Source: Phocaeicola faecium (GTDB taxonomy: Bacteria > Bacteroidota > Bacteroidia > Bacteroidales > Bacteroidaceae). Taken from it: a stretch of 64,000 bases of DNA. A program made the position numbers and the translations under genes. Position 1 is the stretch's first letter. Every line of letters begins with the position of its first letter. Shown here in pieces: positions 1 through 9,642 of this stretch. The notes beneath the pieces are model-generated. The model saw nothing but the letters and a program-made list of their open reading frames with translations, made no database searches and was not told where the DNA came from. The stretch lies in assembly GCF_014837055.1 (NCBI RefSeq), contig NZ_JACSPQ010000001.1, forward strand, positions 175,035 to 239,034. The letters are read 5' to 3'.

Positions 1-465
1 TTGCAGGTTAAAGCTCTCACACATCTTCAGTCCGGCTATCTTGGCGATGGCGTAAGGCTCGTTGGTATATTCCAGCGGGGAAGTAAGAAGCACATCTTCA
101 CGCATCGGCTGGGTAGCCTCACGCGGATAAATACACGTGCTTCCGAGGAAAAGCAGCTTTTTAACGCCGTGGCGGAAACTTTCCCCGATGACGTTTTGCT
201 GGATTTGCAGGTTTTGGTAAATGAAATCTGCACGGTATTGCAGGTTGGCCATGATGCCTCCCACGTGTGCAGCAGCCAGTACCACGGCTTCGGGTTGTTC
301 CGCATCGAAAAAGGCGCGTACGGCAACGGGGTCGAGCAAATCAAGCTCTTTGTGCGAGCGGCCCACCAAATTGTCGTATCCTCTCTGTTTGAGGTTGTTC
401 CAAATGGCAGAACCCACCAATCCGTGATGTCCTGCCACATATATTTTTGTCGATTTGCTTAGCAT
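1..465 (-). CDS. fcl: GDP-L-fucose synthase, 3' part cut by window edge
   Basis: Converts GDP-4-keto-6-deoxy-mannose to GDP-L-fucose by epimerisation and NADPH reduction, in the cytoplasm. Only the first 155 codons lie in the window; the gene runs off the left edge without a stop. It starts at an ATG at 465-463. The N-terminus has the Rossmann motif GHHGLVGSA (residues 12-20), and LGSTCIYP corresponds to the catalytic Ser region of this extended SDR family. It lies 42 bp downstream of gmd on the same strand, the usual gmd-fcl pair, so co-transcription is likely. The product is wanted for fucosylated capsule or glycoproteins. Confidence 0.93.
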   Translation of the reverse strand, partial: MLSKSTKIYVAGHHGLVGSAIWNNLKQRGYDNLVGRSHKELDLLDPVAVRAFFDAEQPEAVVLAAAHVGGIMANLQYRADFIYQNLQIQQNVIGESFRHGVKKLLFLGSTCIYPREATQPMREDVLLTSPLEYTNEPYAIAKIAGLKMCESFNLQ

Positions 466-507
466 GATAATCGTATTTTCGTGATAATAGGGACTGTGTT
501 CTTCGGC

Positions 508-1581
508 TTAATTCATCTTGGCATGTAGTTTCTTTACAAACGCCATGTCGTGTTCTACCATGATTTTAACCAAGTCGGCGAACGATGTTTTGGTAGGGTT
601 CCATCCCAAGAGCGTTTTGGCTTTGGTAGGGTCGCCCAACAACTGTTCTACTTCGCACGGACGGAAATACTTGGGATCTACTTCCACCAATATGCGTCCG
701 GTTGCCGTATCAATGCCTTTCTCGTTTACGCCTTCTCCTTCCCATTTAAGTTCGATACCCAAATAATGGAAAGCCAATGTGCAAAACTCGCGTACCGTAT
801 GCATTTCCCCGGTTGCGATAACGAAATCTTCCGGTGTGTCGTGTTGCAGGATGAGCCACATACATTCCACATAATCTTTGGCATATCCCCAGTCGCGTTG
901 TGCGTTCAGGTTTCCCAGATACAACTTGTCCTGATAGCCCTGCTTGATGCGTGCCGCTGCCAGCGTGATTTTTCGCGTTACGAACGTCTCTCCCCGGCGT
1001 TCACTTTCGTGGTTAAACAGAATACCGTTTACTGCAAACATGCCATAGCTTTCACGGTAGTTCTTTGTAATCCAGAAGCCGTATTGCTTAGCCACTCCGT
1101 AGGGTGAGCGCGGATAAAACGGCGTTGTTTCTTTTTGCGGGATTTCCTGCACCTTGCCAAACAGTTCGGATGTAGAAGCCTGATAGATTCTGCATGTTTT
1201 CTCCAGCCCGCAGATACGCACAGCCTCCAGCAGTCTTAGCGTACCTACCGCGTCGGTTTCTGCCGTATATTCAGGAACGTCGAACGATACTTTTACGTGG
1301 CTTTGGGCAGCCAGATTATAGATTTCGGTAGGCTGGGTTTCCCGGATGATGCGGATTAACGAGCTTGAGTCGGTCATATCCCCCCAATGTAAATTTACCA
1401 GTCGGCTTCGTTTCATGTCGCGCACCCACTCATCTAAGTATAAATGTTCGATGCGTCCGGTGTTGAATGAAGAAGACCGGCGCAGAATGCCGTGTACCTC
1501 ATAGCCTTTTTCAATTAAAAATTCAGCCAGATAAGAGCCGTCTTGTCCGGTAATACCCGTGATTAAAGCTATCTTTTTCAT
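508..1581 (-). CDS. gmd: GDP-mannose 4,6-dehydratase
   Basis: Converts GDP-D-mannose to GDP-4-keto-6-deoxy-D-mannose, the first committed step to GDP-L-fucose, with tightly bound NADP. At 357 residues it has the usual family length. Visible are the Rossmann motif GITGQDG (9-15), the TSELFG catalytic Thr/Ser region (137-142) and YGVAK (Tyr161, Lys165), the SDR catalytic pair. The substrate-binding [12 protein letters not shown] segment is intact. The gene is preceded 16 bp upstream by a lipocalin-like gene and followed by fcl. The GDP-mannose it uses could be supplied by manC at 44830. Confidence 0.97.
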   Translation of the reverse strand: MKKIALITGITGQDGSYLAEFLIEKGYEVHGILRRSSSFNTGRIEHLYLDEWVRDMKRSRLVNLHWGDMTDSSSLIRIIRETQPTEIYNLAAQSHVKVSFDVPEYTAETDAVGTLRLLEAVRICGLEKTCRIYQASTSELFGKVQEIPQKETTPFYPRSPYGVAKQYGFWITKNYRESYGMFAVNGILFNHESERRGETFVTRKITLAAARIKQGYQDKLYLGNLNAQRDWGYAKDYVECMWLILQHDTPEDFVIATGEMHTVREFCTLAFHYLGIELKWEGEGVNEKGIDTATGRILVEVDPKYFRPCEVEQLLGDPTKAKTLLGWNPTKTSFADLVKIMVEHDMAFVKKLHAKMN

Positions 1582-1597
1582 ATAACAATGTAGTATT

Positions 1598-2044
1598 TTA
1601 GAATCTTCTTAATGTTAGTGTTGCGTAATCAGACCGGATAACCAAGTTTTTTCCATCGGCTTTTATCACCTCAAATTCCGTGTTGGCAGAGTTAAGTCCG
1701 TAGCCATTCAGCATATCGGTGTCGGGCGTGGAAAAATCTCCGGTGCCTCCGCTTTGGTAGTATAATTGGTTTATCGTAATCCGGTTCAGAGCTTCGTCAT
1801 ACCGATATAATCCTTTGAGGGTAGGCAAGCCTAACGAACCGCCTTTTTCTGAAAGCTCGGCTATCTGGAGCTGGATGCTGTAATAAATGCGTTCGCAAGG
1901 ATGCACTTTCTCATCGCTCGTTGTAGTAAATTCCGTCAGTTGCCAAAAACCTTCAATGTCTCTGTTTATCGGCTCTTTCTTGCAACTGCTTAGGATGAAT
2001 AGGGTAGTTATGAATAAAATGAATCCGATATGTTTCGTTTTCAT
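1598..2044 (-). CDS. Lipocalin-like lipoprotein, function unknown
   Basis: A 148-residue secreted protein. Residues 1-21 form a lipoprotein signal with lipobox LSSC, so the mature protein begins at Cys21 and is likely membrane-anchored. After it comes the phrase GFWQLTEF, typical of lipocalin-like or calycin small beta-barrels common in Bacteroides. No catalytic residues can be named. It sits 20 bp after the Wzi-family gene and 16 bp before gmd on the same strand, so it probably belongs to the same transcript; a role at the cell surface is an inference from signal and context only. Confidence 0.75.
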   Translation of the reverse strand: MKTKHIGFILFITTLFILSSCKKEPINRDIEGFWQLTEFTTTSDEKVHPCERIYYSIQLQIAELSEKGGSLGLPTLKGLYRYDEALNRITINQLYYQSGGTGDFSTPDTDMLNGYGLNSANTEFEVIKADGKNLVIRSDYATLTLRRF

Positions 2045-2064
2045 GACTCTTGTATTCTTTTAAA

Positions 2065-3555
2065 TTAAAATATTACGCCTGTTTTCTTGATGGTAAGCAT
2101 TCCCCCCGTAGAGTTTCCCAGATAATTTCCGCGGTCGATACCCAAAGCTACCGATGCGCTCCAGCCGTCTATCCATTTCGGGGTATAAGTAGCTTCGTAA
2201 AGCGAACTGAACTGCTTGCGCTGCTTGTCTAACGGATTGCCGTATGTTCCCCAATGGCGGGCAAACGAGATGAGTATCCGGTAGTTCCATTCATCGGAAG
2301 GATTTCCTCCTATGCCCAAATGATTTGCTCTTACGCGATTGCTTTTAAAAGAGATGCTTCCGTCTTTGTTATACAGCGGACCGTACAGCAAAGGATTTCC
2401 CATGCCCATGCCCATGTATTGCCACCCCCCGTACAGGTAGTGGTTATAATAATTGTCGCTCGCGCTTATCTGGTCGGTAGTAGATTCCCATCCGTGACTG
2501 CCGTCGTATAAGATAGGGCCCGACTGGTCTTTCGTACAGAGTCCTTCCCACACGATGCTGCTGACCCAGCGGTTTTTAGGCAGTGTGATTTCCAGTCCTA
2601 TCTGTCCGTCTTTCCAGCGTCCGTACTCCCAAAACATTTGCGATTGGTCTTCAAAATAATGTTCCAGATAAGCCCTGAACCGCCAGTCGCCCACGTAGTA
2701 ATTTAGTGCAAAGTTCCAGCTACCCAACATATTTCCTTCCACGTTGACCTGCTCTCCCAACGGAACATCACTGCCTCCCGTTTGAGGGAAGAATGCTTTC
2801 CAATAGGCTTTCAAATTGTTGGGCATGTCTAACACAAACTCATTCGAGCCGTCAGACAGTTTCCGGTAACGACTGCCTCCGAATTGCGTATCCATCAGGA
2901 TTCCGAACTCAAATTCCAGCGGGAACTTTTCTTTATTTCCCAAGCGGAACATCAGCGATTTACTGTGGTAAAGTACGTTTTTTACGAAGTATTGTCCCGG
3001 AGCAACGAAATCTTCCTGCCAGTCGTTTTCGGCGAACGAGCCATAAGCGATGTGTCCCTTAAAAGCCAGCCAACCCTTAGTTCCGGGTATATTCAGATAA
3101 TTTTTTATTTCTCCTCTCACTTGCGGAACAGGTAGAGCGTTCATGCCTTCTACCATCATGCCGCTGCTCAGCGCCGCATTCTTTTCCAGCGGAAATCCCT
3201 GACGTTCTTTTCTACCGATACTTAATGTAAGCATTTTCCATGAAAAGTCGGCATATATTTGCTGGATGTGTACGTTCTTGGTGTGGTTGACAGAACCCGC
3301 CAAATCGAATCCCGCTTGTATTCGCCAGTCATACTTTAATGACTTGTCGTATGCTACGCCCGCCCGCAGGTATCCCGAATTAGGCTCTACGCTCGACAGT
3401 CCGTATCGGTTGGCGGTAAACCATAAAGGGGCATACGTTCCGTTTCCTGCTGTGGCTCCTAATTCTACGCTGTATGTAAAAGTAGAATCAGCTTGCTGTC
3501 CGTACAGTGTCGTACTTGTCAACAAGCCGATGAATAGTAAGAATCTAATCTTCAT
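2065..3555 (-). CDS. Capsule assembly Wzi-family outer membrane protein
   Basis: A 496-residue protein with a cleavable signal peptide (about residues 1-19, ending TTLYGQ). The remainder is a run of amphipathic beta strands with many aromatic girdle residues and an AWFTANRYG-like start, matching Bacteroidetes proteins annotated as capsule assembly Wzi. In E. coli, Wzi is an outer-membrane beta-barrel lectin that holds capsule to the cell; that role is transferred by family here. It heads a minus-strand run of Wzi, lipocalin-like lipoprotein, gmd and fcl, which fits a surface-glycan role. No clear -7 promoter box was seen directly upstream. Confidence 0.8.
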   Translation of the reverse strand: MKIRFLLFIGLLTSTTLYGQQADSTFTYSVELGATAGNGTYAPLWFTANRYGLSSVEPNSGYLRAGVAYDKSLKYDWRIQAGFDLAGSVNHTKNVHIQQIYADFSWKMLTLSIGRKERQGFPLEKNAALSSGMMVEGMNALPVPQVRGEIKNYLNIPGTKGWLAFKGHIAYGSFAENDWQEDFVAPGQYFVKNVLYHSKSLMFRLGNKEKFPLEFEFGILMDTQFGGSRYRKLSDGSNEFVLDMPNNLKAYWKAFFPQTGGSDVPLGEQVNVEGNMLGSWNFALNYYVGDWRFRAYLEHYFEDQSQMFWEYGRWKDGQIGLEITLPKNRWVSSIVWEGLCTKDQSGPILYDGSHGWESTTDQISASDNYYNHYLYGGWQYMGMGMGNPLLYGPLYNKDGSISFKSNRVRANHLGIGGNPSDEWNYRILISFARHWGTYGNPLDKQRKQFSSLYEATYTPKWIDGWSASVALGIDRGNYLGNSTGGMLTIKKTGVIF

Positions 3556-3638
3556 TGATTTTAGCTTTGATATTTTTTACAAAGGAAACAAGAATATTAT
3601 TAACTTCCAAATTCGTTTTTGAGAAAGTGGCGGGATAA

Positions 3639-4112
3639 TTACCAGATGGCTGTGAAAAACTGAACAAAGAAGTAGATACACAGGGCAACCTTGAGAACGG
3701 TTCCGAACAAGAAACCGAGTAAAGAACCTATCCCGGATTTTAAAGCCTGTCTCAAGTCCTTGTCGCCCAGCAGTTCGCCGATAACCGCCCCGAGGAACGG
3801 GCCCAATACGATTCCCCACGGCAGGAAGAACAGTCCGGCTATGCCTCCCCAGAACGAGCCCCAGCTTCCCCATTTCGAACCTCCGCTGTATTTGCTGCCC
3901 AGCATGGGGATGACATAATCAATCAGTTGTGAAACCGCAACCAGTCCTAACCAAACCAACAGTTCGGTGGTAGTAAACTGTACGCGGTCGGTAAAATGAA
4001 GCAACAATAATCCTACGTACGAAATCGGAGTACCCGGAAGTGCCGGAAGTATACACCCGCCCAATCCGATGAGCAAACATAAAGCGGAAAGAATGATAAG
4101 AACGATATCCAT
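3639..4112 (-). CDS. DUF456 membrane protein
   Basis: A 157-residue integral membrane protein with about four hydrophobic segments (residues 1-30, 45-70, 85-115 and 135-157). The glycine-rich pattern GGCILPALPGTPISYVGLL near the N-terminus and the WGIVLGPFLGAVIGELLG region are diagnostic of the DUF456 family. Function is not established. It is transcribed away from ispE; the divergent gap holds repeat copy A. A -7-like box TACTTTTA on the minus strand (4274-4281) would place repeat A inside its 5' leader, but that promoter call is weak. Confidence 0.85.
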   Translation of the reverse strand: MDIVLIILSALCLLIGLGGCILPALPGTPISYVGLLLLHFTDRVQFTTTELLVWLGLVAVSQLIDYVIPMLGSKYSGGSKWGSWGSFWGGIAGLFFLPWGIVLGPFLGAVIGELLGDKDLRQALKSGIGSLLGFLFGTVLKVALCIYFFVQFFTAIW

Positions 4113-4166
4113 AATGTATGTTTTAGCCTTTCATTTTAATGGTATTCGGACGTGCTTTAAAACCCC

Positions 4167-4256
4167 AAAAAATTCTACCCGAAGAGTGATTCATTTCTAT
4201 GGGTAGAACCGCATGGTTTATCCCATAGCGTAAGGCAAAACTAACGGTAGCGTTTT
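4167..4256 (+). repeat. 22-bp-period palindromic box element, copy A
   Basis: Four boxes start exactly 22 bp apart: ATTCTACCCGAAGAG, TTTCTATGGGTAGAA, GTTTATCCCATAGCG and AAACTAACGGTAGCG, the last running into TTTT. Orientation is defined by the ACTAACGGTAGCG box at the right end. It sits in the divergent gap between the DUF456 gene and ispE. A spurious 64-codon reading frame on the minus strand covers the copy. The rest of the gap holds only the ispE promoter and a weak minus-strand -7 box. Confidence 0.85.
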
Positions 4257-4355
4257 GCAGCACAAAATCGTGATAAAAGTACTTCTTATTCTGATATGTT
4301 TTACCGCAAGAAAACATTTTTTAACCGGATGCGTCTTTTTCTCGAAACTTTACTC

Positions 4356-4363
4356 TATCTTTG
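4356..4363 (+). promoter_or_regulatory. ispE -7 promoter element
   Basis: TATCTTTG matches the Bacteroidetes -7 consensus TAnnTTTG. It places the transcript start near 4370, giving a leader of about 25 nt before the ATG at 4395. The -33 element is poor. Confidence 0.6.
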
Positions 4364-4394
4364 AGGCAATGAAAAACCGCTAACAATAATTATT

Positions 4395-5219
4395 ATGATT
4401 ACATTTCCAAACGCAAAAATAAACCTCGGACTGAACGTTGTAGAAAAACGTCCGGATGGCTACCATAATTTAGAAACTATATTTTACCCGATAAACTTGC
4501 AGGATGCGCTTGAAGTTAACCGCTTGAAAGATACTGACCGCAGTTTTAACCTGAAAGTGAGTGGAACGACCCTTGAAGGAACGCCGGAAGATAATCTGGT
4601 GATTAAGGCGTATAATTTGTTGGGCAAAGATTATCAGCTTGCCCCGGTAGACATTCATCTGTTCAAACACATCCCGACGGGGGCAGGACTGGGAGGCGGC
4701 TCGGCAGACGGAGCGTTTATGATTAAACTGTTGAACGAAAAATTCAGTTTGCATTTAACCACAGAGCAAATGGAGATTTATGCGGCGCAATTAGGTGCCG
4801 ACTGTGCATTCTTCATCCGTAACACCCCGGTATTTGCAACCGGTATCGGAAATATATTCGAGCCTGTCGAACTTTCTTTGAAAGGTTATCATATCGTACT
4901 GGTGAAGCCTGATACTTCTGTGTCTACGGGCGAAGCGTATGCCCATATCAAGCCTGCACGTCCGGCAATGTCGCTGAAAGAAATTGTAAAACAACCGATT
5001 GAAACATGGAAAGGAATCATGAAGAATGACTTTGAAGACAGCGTATTCCCCGAACATCCGGAGATAGCTGCCATTAAAGACAAGCTGTACGATTTGGGTG
5101 CACTGTATGCTTCCATGACCGGTTCCGGTTCTTCGGTGTTCGGCATCTTCCGTGAGCCGATAGCCAACGTAGATGAAAAGTTCGGCGAATGTTTTTGCCG
5201 CCAACGTGTGTTGGAGTAA
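4395..5219 (+). CDS. ispE: 4-diphosphocytidyl-2-C-methyl-D-erythritol kinase
   Basis: Phosphorylates CDP-methylerythritol with ATP in the MEP isoprenoid pathway. At 274 residues it has normal length. It shows the N-terminal [12 protein letters not shown] strand, the GHMP-kinase phosphate loop [14 protein letters not shown] (94-107), the GADCAFF segment carrying the catalytic Asp, and the C-terminal [11 protein letters not shown] motif. A -7 box sits 32 bp upstream. The next gene, a pseudouridine synthase, starts 17 bp after its stop, so the two are probably one transcript. Confidence 0.96.
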   Translation: MITFPNAKINLGLNVVEKRPDGYHNLETIFYPINLQDALEVNRLKDTDRSFNLKVSGTTLEGTPEDNLVIKAYNLLGKDYQLAPVDIHLFKHIPTGAGLGGGSADGAFMIKLLNEKFSLHLTTEQMEIYAAQLGADCAFFIRNTPVFATGIGNIFEPVELSLKGYHIVLVKPDTSVSTGEAYAHIKPARPAMSLKEIVKQPIETWKGIMKNDFEDSVFPEHPEIAAIKDKLYDLGALYASMTGSGSSVFGIFREPIANVDEKFGECFCRQRVLE

Positions 5220-5236
5220 AAACGGAATAGGTCTGT

Positions 5237-6874
5237 ATGCAATTAAACGAAACCGAAAAGATTCATTATTTTACGTCGGTAGAAGGTATTACCCTGCCCG
5301 CACTGTTTACTTACCCGTTTCACTATACGCCCCATCCGCTGACGGAAAAGGCGGCACTCGAAGTGCAGCAATACCTGCGTACCCGTACCGATTGGGCGGA
5401 CGAACTGAACGCCGGAAAGATGTTCGGGGTACTGATAGTCCGTACTTCGCAAGGACGCATCGGCTATCTGGCTGCTTTTTCCGGCAATCTGGCTGGGAGC
5501 AATAACCATGCTTTTTTTGTCCCTCCGGTGTACGATTTGCTCCGTCCCGACGGCTTTTTCAAACAAGAGGAAGCTGTCATATCGCGGCTCAATCGCCGGA
5601 TTAAAGAATTGGAAGAAAGCGACAGTTATCACCTGTTGAGGCTGAAGCAAGCCGATTCCGCCCGCCTGATGGAAGAACGTTTGTCTGCCGCACGTCAGGC
5701 TCTGAAAGAAGCCAAAAAGCAACGTGAGGAACGGCGAAAGAAAGGGATAGACGAGGAAGAAGAAGCCGCACTTATTCGCGAAAGCCAGTTTCAGAAGGCA
5801 GAGTACAAGCGGCTGGAACGGCTGTTGAAAGCAGAATTGGCAGAACAAGTGCGCCAGACGGAAGCGTTTGAGATGCAGATTCATCAACTGAAACAAGACA
5901 GAAAGTCCCGCTCCGCTGCCCTTCAGCAGAAACTGTTCGGAAAGTTCCGTATGCTGAACGCACGGGGCGAAGCGAAAGACCTCTGCGAACTGTTCCGCGA
6001 CACGCCGCAAGGCATTCCTCCGGCGGGAGCAGGCGAATGCGCACTGCCCAAACTCCTGCAATACGCTTACCTTCATTCGTTACAGCCTTTGGCGATGGGC
6101 GAATTCTGGTGGGGGATGTCTCCTAAAAACGAACTGCGCAGACAGGGCGCGTTTTACCCCTCCTGCACAAGTAAATGCCGACCCATATTGCGTCACATGC
6201 TGGTAGGGCTGGAGGTGGAAAACAATCCTTTGGAAGACGACATACACCGCGATACGGAATTGGCCATCGTGTATGAAGACGACTACTTGGTAGTAGTGGA
6301 TAAGCCGGCAGGAATGCTTTCCGTTCCCGGCAAAAACGATTTGGATTCGGTGAGCCGGCGTTTGCGTCGGCTGTATCCGTCCGCCACCGGGACACTGGTA
6401 GTCCACCGCTTGGATATGGCAACGTCGGGTTTGCTGCTTGCTGCCAAAAACCTCGAAGTGCAACGTCAGTTGCAAGCATTGTTCGAAACGCGGGCGGTGA
6501 AGAAACGTTATACCGCACTGCTGGAAGGTGAACCTTTGCGTAACGAGGGGATTATCTCACTTCCGCTTATTCCCGATTTGTCTGACCGTCCCCGCCAAAG
6601 GGTAGATTACGAGCACGGAAAACCTGCCGTGACCCGTTATCAGGTAATCGGGCGGAGAGGGCAAAATGCACTGGTGTCTTTTTATCCTGAAACCGGACGC
6701 ACCCATCAGTTGCGTGTACATGCTGCACATCCGGAAGGACTGAACTGCCCGATTGTAGGCGATATGCTGTATGGCACGAAAGCCGACCGTATGTATCTTC
6801 ACGCTGCCGAACTTGTTTTCATCCATCCCGTAAGCGGAAAAGAGATACGTATCGTCCGCGAAGCCGATTTTTAG
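5237..6874 (+). CDS. RluA-family rRNA/tRNA pseudouridine synthase with long coiled-coil N-terminus
   Basis: Isomerises uridine to pseudouridine in structured RNA. At 545 residues it is much longer than a typical RluA enzyme (about 220-330). The catalytic domain is C-terminal: LVVVDKPAGMLSVPGK, then HRLDMATSG near residue 390 with the catalytic Asp, then GRTHQLRVH. Residues about 105-240 are highly charged (Glu/Lys/Arg/Gln) and should form a coiled coil. The first 100 residues and a Cys-containing linker (YPSCTSKCRP) are not assigned to a domain. This long architecture recurs in Bacteroidetes. Target uridine unknown. Confidence 0.88.
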   Translation: MQLNETEKIHYFTSVEGITLPALFTYPFHYTPHPLTEKAALEVQQYLRTRTDWADELNAGKMFGVLIVRTSQGRIGYLAAFSGNLAGSNNHAFFVPPVYDLLRPDGFFKQEEAVISRLNRRIKELEESDSYHLLRLKQADSARLMEERLSAARQALKEAKKQREERRKKGIDEEEEAALIRESQFQKAEYKRLERLLKAELAEQVRQTEAFEMQIHQLKQDRKSRSAALQQKLFGKFRMLNARGEAKDLCELFRDTPQGIPPAGAGECALPKLLQYAYLHSLQPLAMGEFWWGMSPKNELRRQGAFYPSCTSKCRPILRHMLVGLEVENNPLEDDIHRDTELAIVYEDDYLVVVDKPAGMLSVPGKNDLDSVSRRLRRLYPSATGTLVVHRLDMATSGLLLAAKNLEVQRQLQALFETRAVKKRYTALLEGEPLRNEGIISLPLIPDLSDRPRQRVDYEHGKPAVTRYQVIGRRGQNALVSFYPETGRTHQLRVHAAHPEGLNCPIVGDMLYGTKADRMYLHAAELVFIHPVSGKEIRIVREADF

Positions 6875-6937
6875 TCGAAACATGCAGCTGGAGCACAAAA
6901 TTTAAATAGGCTCGATAAGGGTTTCGCTTTTTTGTAT

Positions 6938-6945
6938 TACTTTTG
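6938..6945 (+). promoter_or_regulatory. dnaB -7 promoter element, decides the start codon
   Basis: TACTTTTG fits TAnnTTTG. A transcript starting near 6952 cannot use the in-frame TTG at 6943, which lies in the promoter itself. The ATG at 6970 is therefore the start, with a leader of about 18 nt. Confidence 0.65.
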
Positions 6946-6969
6946 CTGCTTGTAATAAAAATAAGCGAA

Positions 6970-8532
6970 ATGGCAGAAACGAGAAGAACAACACGTGTCC
7001 CTAAGACTACAAAGACCAAACAAGTGGATGAGTACGGGCATCTGCAACCGCAAGCTCCCGAACTGGAAGAGGCGGTGCTGGGTGCATTGATGATTGAAAA
7101 AGACGCATATTCGCTGGTGAGTGAGATTCTCCGCCCGGAGTCTTTTTACGAACATAAGAACCAGTTGATTTATGCGGCGATAACCGATTTGGCTGTTCAG
7201 CAAAAACCGATAGACATATTGACGGTAACCGAACAGCTTCGTACGCGAGGTGATTTGGAGGAAGTAGGAGGACCGTTTTATATCACCCAGCTTAGCGGTA
7301 AGGTGGCTTCGTCTGCCCATATCGAATACCATGCCCGGATTATTGCACAGAAGTTTTTGGCTCGCGAGCTGATTTCGTTTACCAGTGCCATTCAGACGAA
7401 AGCCTTCGATGCTACGCAGGATGTTGACGACCTGATGCAGGAAGCGGAAGGCAAGCTGTTCGAGATTTCCCAGCAGAACATGAAGAAAGATTATACGCAG
7501 ATTAACCCCGTGATACAGGCTGCGTATGAGATGTTGCAGAAGGCAGCCGCCCGTACCGACGGATTGAGCGGACTGTCGAGCGGTTTCCATCAGTTGGATA
7601 AAATGACTTCCGGCTGGCAGAATTCCGACTTAATCATCATCGCTGCCCGTCCGGCGATGGGAAAAACGGCGTTCGTGCTTTCGATGGCAAAGAATATGGC
7701 GGTAAACAATCGCGTTCCGGTGGCACTGTTCTCGCTTGAAATGAGTAACGTCCAACTGGTAAACCGTCTGATAGTAAACGTATGCGAGATTCCGGGTGAA
7801 AAGATAAAAAGCGGTCAGTTAGCGCCTTACGAATGGGGGCAGCTCGACTACAAAATAAAAGAACTATACGATGCGCCCCTTTACGTAGACGATACGCCTT
7901 CATTGTCTGTATTCGAACTGCGAACCAAAGCTCGCCGTCTGGTGCGTGAGCATGGAGTGAAGATTATCATCATCGACTACCTTCAGTTGATGAACGCCAG
8001 CGGTATGTCGTTCGGCAGTCGGCAGGAAGAGGTCAGTACCATATCGCGTTCGCTGAAAGGACTGGCAAAAGAGTTGGACATCCCGATAGTGGCATTGAGC
8101 CAGTTGAACCGTGGCGTAGAGAACCGCGAAGGTATTGACGGAAAACGCCCGCAGTTGAGCGACCTCCGTGAGTCGGGAGCCATCGAGCAAGATGCCGATA
8201 TGGTTTGCTTTATCCACCGTCCCGAATATTATAAGATTTATACCGACGAAAAGGGGAACGACCTTCACGGCATGGCGGAAATCATCATCGCCAAGCATCG
8301 TAACGGTGCGGTAGGCGACGTGTTGCTCCGATTCCGTGCCGAGTATGCCCGTTTCCAGAACCCCGACGACGATATGATAGTTCCGATGCCGGGCGAAGAG
8401 GCTTCAGCGCCTGTATTACGTTCGAGGATGAACAGCGGAGGCGGACAAGACTTTGTCCCGCCACCACCGGCGGATATGGCTCCTCAGCCTGAAAATCCGT
8501 TTGGCGCACCGGTACCGGATGTCCCTTTCTGA
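6970..8532 (+). CDS. dnaB: Replicative DNA helicase
   Basis: Hexameric 5'-3' helicase that unwinds the replication fork. The chosen start gives 520 residues. The N-terminal DnaB domain is clear (PELEEAVLGALMIEKDAYSLV), followed by a linker and the RecA-like core with Walker A RPAMGKTAF near residue 230, Walker B IIIIDYLQLM and the C-terminal HRNGAVGD arginine-finger region. The tail is Pro/Gly-rich, as in other Bacteroidetes DnaB. It is followed 21 bp later by an alcohol dehydrogenase gene. Confidence 0.97.
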   Translation: MAETRRTTRVPKTTKTKQVDEYGHLQPQAPELEEAVLGALMIEKDAYSLVSEILRPESFYEHKNQLIYAAITDLAVQQKPIDILTVTEQLRTRGDLEEVGGPFYITQLSGKVASSAHIEYHARIIAQKFLARELISFTSAIQTKAFDATQDVDDLMQEAEGKLFEISQQNMKKDYTQINPVIQAAYEMLQKAAARTDGLSGLSSGFHQLDKMTSGWQNSDLIIIAARPAMGKTAFVLSMAKNMAVNNRVPVALFSLEMSNVQLVNRLIVNVCEIPGEKIKSGQLAPYEWGQLDYKIKELYDAPLYVDDTPSLSVFELRTKARRLVREHGVKIIIIDYLQLMNASGMSFGSRQEEVSTISRSLKGLAKELDIPIVALSQLNRGVENREGIDGKRPQLSDLRESGAIEQDADMVCFIHRPEYYKIYTDEKGNDLHGMAEIIIAKHRNGAVGDVLLRFRAEYARFQNPDDDMIVPMPGEEASAPVLRSRMNSGGGQDFVPPPPADMAPQPENPFGAPVPDVPF

Positions 8533-8553
8533 TTAGAGTAAAATAAAATAGTT

Positions 8554-9591
8554 ATGTTAGCCTATACTTATGTAAAGCGCGGAAAGTTCGAGTTGCTTGA
8601 TAAACCCGTTCCGCAACTGATAGATTCGCAAGACGCGATAGTGCGTGTTACGTTGGGCAGTATTTGTACCAGCGACTTACACATCAAGCATGGAAGTGTT
8701 CCGCGTGCCGTACCCGGAATCACGGTTGGACACGAGATGGTAGGCGTGGTAGAGCAGGTAGGAGCGGATGTCACTTCGGTTCGTCCCGGCGACCGTGTGA
8801 CTGTAAACGTGGAAACCTTTTGCGGAGAATGCTTTTTCTGTCGCCACGGCTATGTGAATAATTGTACTTTGCCCGACGGAGGCTGGGCATTAGGTTGCCG
8901 AATCGACGGCGGACAGGCTGAATACGTCAGAGTGCCGTATGCCAATCAGGGCTTGAACCGCATCCCGGATTCGGTGACCGATGAGCAGGCACTGTTCGTA
9001 GGCGATGTACTTGCTACCGGCTATTGGGCAGCAGACATTTCAGATATAACGGCAGAAGACACGGTATTGATTATCGGTGCAGGGCCTACGGGAATCTGTA
9101 CCCTGCTGTGTGTGATGCTGAAACATCCCCGCCGCATCATTGTGTGCGAGAAGTCGCCCGAACGGATTCGTTTCGTTCGCGAGCATTATCCCAACGTCTT
9201 GGTGGTAACACCGGAAGAATGCAAGTCATTTGTAGAAGCAAACAGCAATCATGGCGGAGCAGACCGCGTGCTGGAAGTGGCGGGAACGGACGAAACCTTC
9301 CGTCTGGCGTGGGAATGTGCCCGCCCCAATGCCATCGTAACCATTGTTGCACTCTACGACCATCCGCAACAGCTTCCCCTTCCGGACATGTACGGAAAGA
9401 ACCTTGTCTTTAAAACCGGAGGGGTAGATGGCTGCCGTTGCGACGAGATACTTCGTCTGATAGCGGCAGGAAAGATTGATACCCGTCCGCTCATCACCCA
9501 CCGCTTTCCTTTGAACCGGATAGAAGAAGCCTATCGAATCTTTGAGAACAAACTCGACGGAGTGATTAAGATAGCGGTAACTGCGCCTTAA
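8554..9591 (+). CDS. Zinc-dependent alcohol dehydrogenase (MDR family)
   Basis: A 345-residue NAD(P)-dependent medium-chain dehydrogenase. Catalytic zinc ligands are visible as Cys in GSICTSDLH and the GHEMVGVVEQVGADV signature. The structural zinc loop CGECFFCRHGYVNNC has all four cysteines. The Rossmann motif GAGPTGIC is intact. It resembles the sorbitol/threonine/butanediol dehydrogenase branch; the substrate cannot be read from sequence. It lies 21 bp after dnaB, so read-through transcription is possible, but there is no functional link. Confidence 0.88.
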   Translation: MLAYTYVKRGKFELLDKPVPQLIDSQDAIVRVTLGSICTSDLHIKHGSVPRAVPGITVGHEMVGVVEQVGADVTSVRPGDRVTVNVETFCGECFFCRHGYVNNCTLPDGGWALGCRIDGGQAEYVRVPYANQGLNRIPDSVTDEQALFVGDVLATGYWAADISDITAEDTVLIIGAGPTGICTLLCVMLKHPRRIIVCEKSPERIRFVREHYPNVLVVTPEECKSFVEANSNHGGADRVLEVAGTDETFRLAWECARPNAIVTIVALYDHPQQLPLPDMYGKNLVFKTGGVDGCRCDEILRLIAAGKIDTRPLITHRFPLNRIEEAYRIFENKLDGVIKIAVTAP

Positions 9592-9642
9592 CGTTTCGCG
9601 GGTAGAAAGATAGCTGAGGAGGAGGCTTCGGTACGGATAACT

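Noticed and set aside
4123-4317. 64-codon reading frame upstream of the DUF456 gene
   Set aside because: It runs through repeat copy A and has no family resemblance; the codons spell the box sequences.
5243-6076. 277-codon frame antisense to the pseudouridine synthase
   Set aside because: Opposite the coiled-coil coding region; Phe/Leu/Cys-rich composition mirrors Lys/Glu codons.
6937-7590. 217-codon frame antisense to dnaB
   Set aside because: It lies opposite a highly conserved gene and shows no protein family; typical codon shadow.
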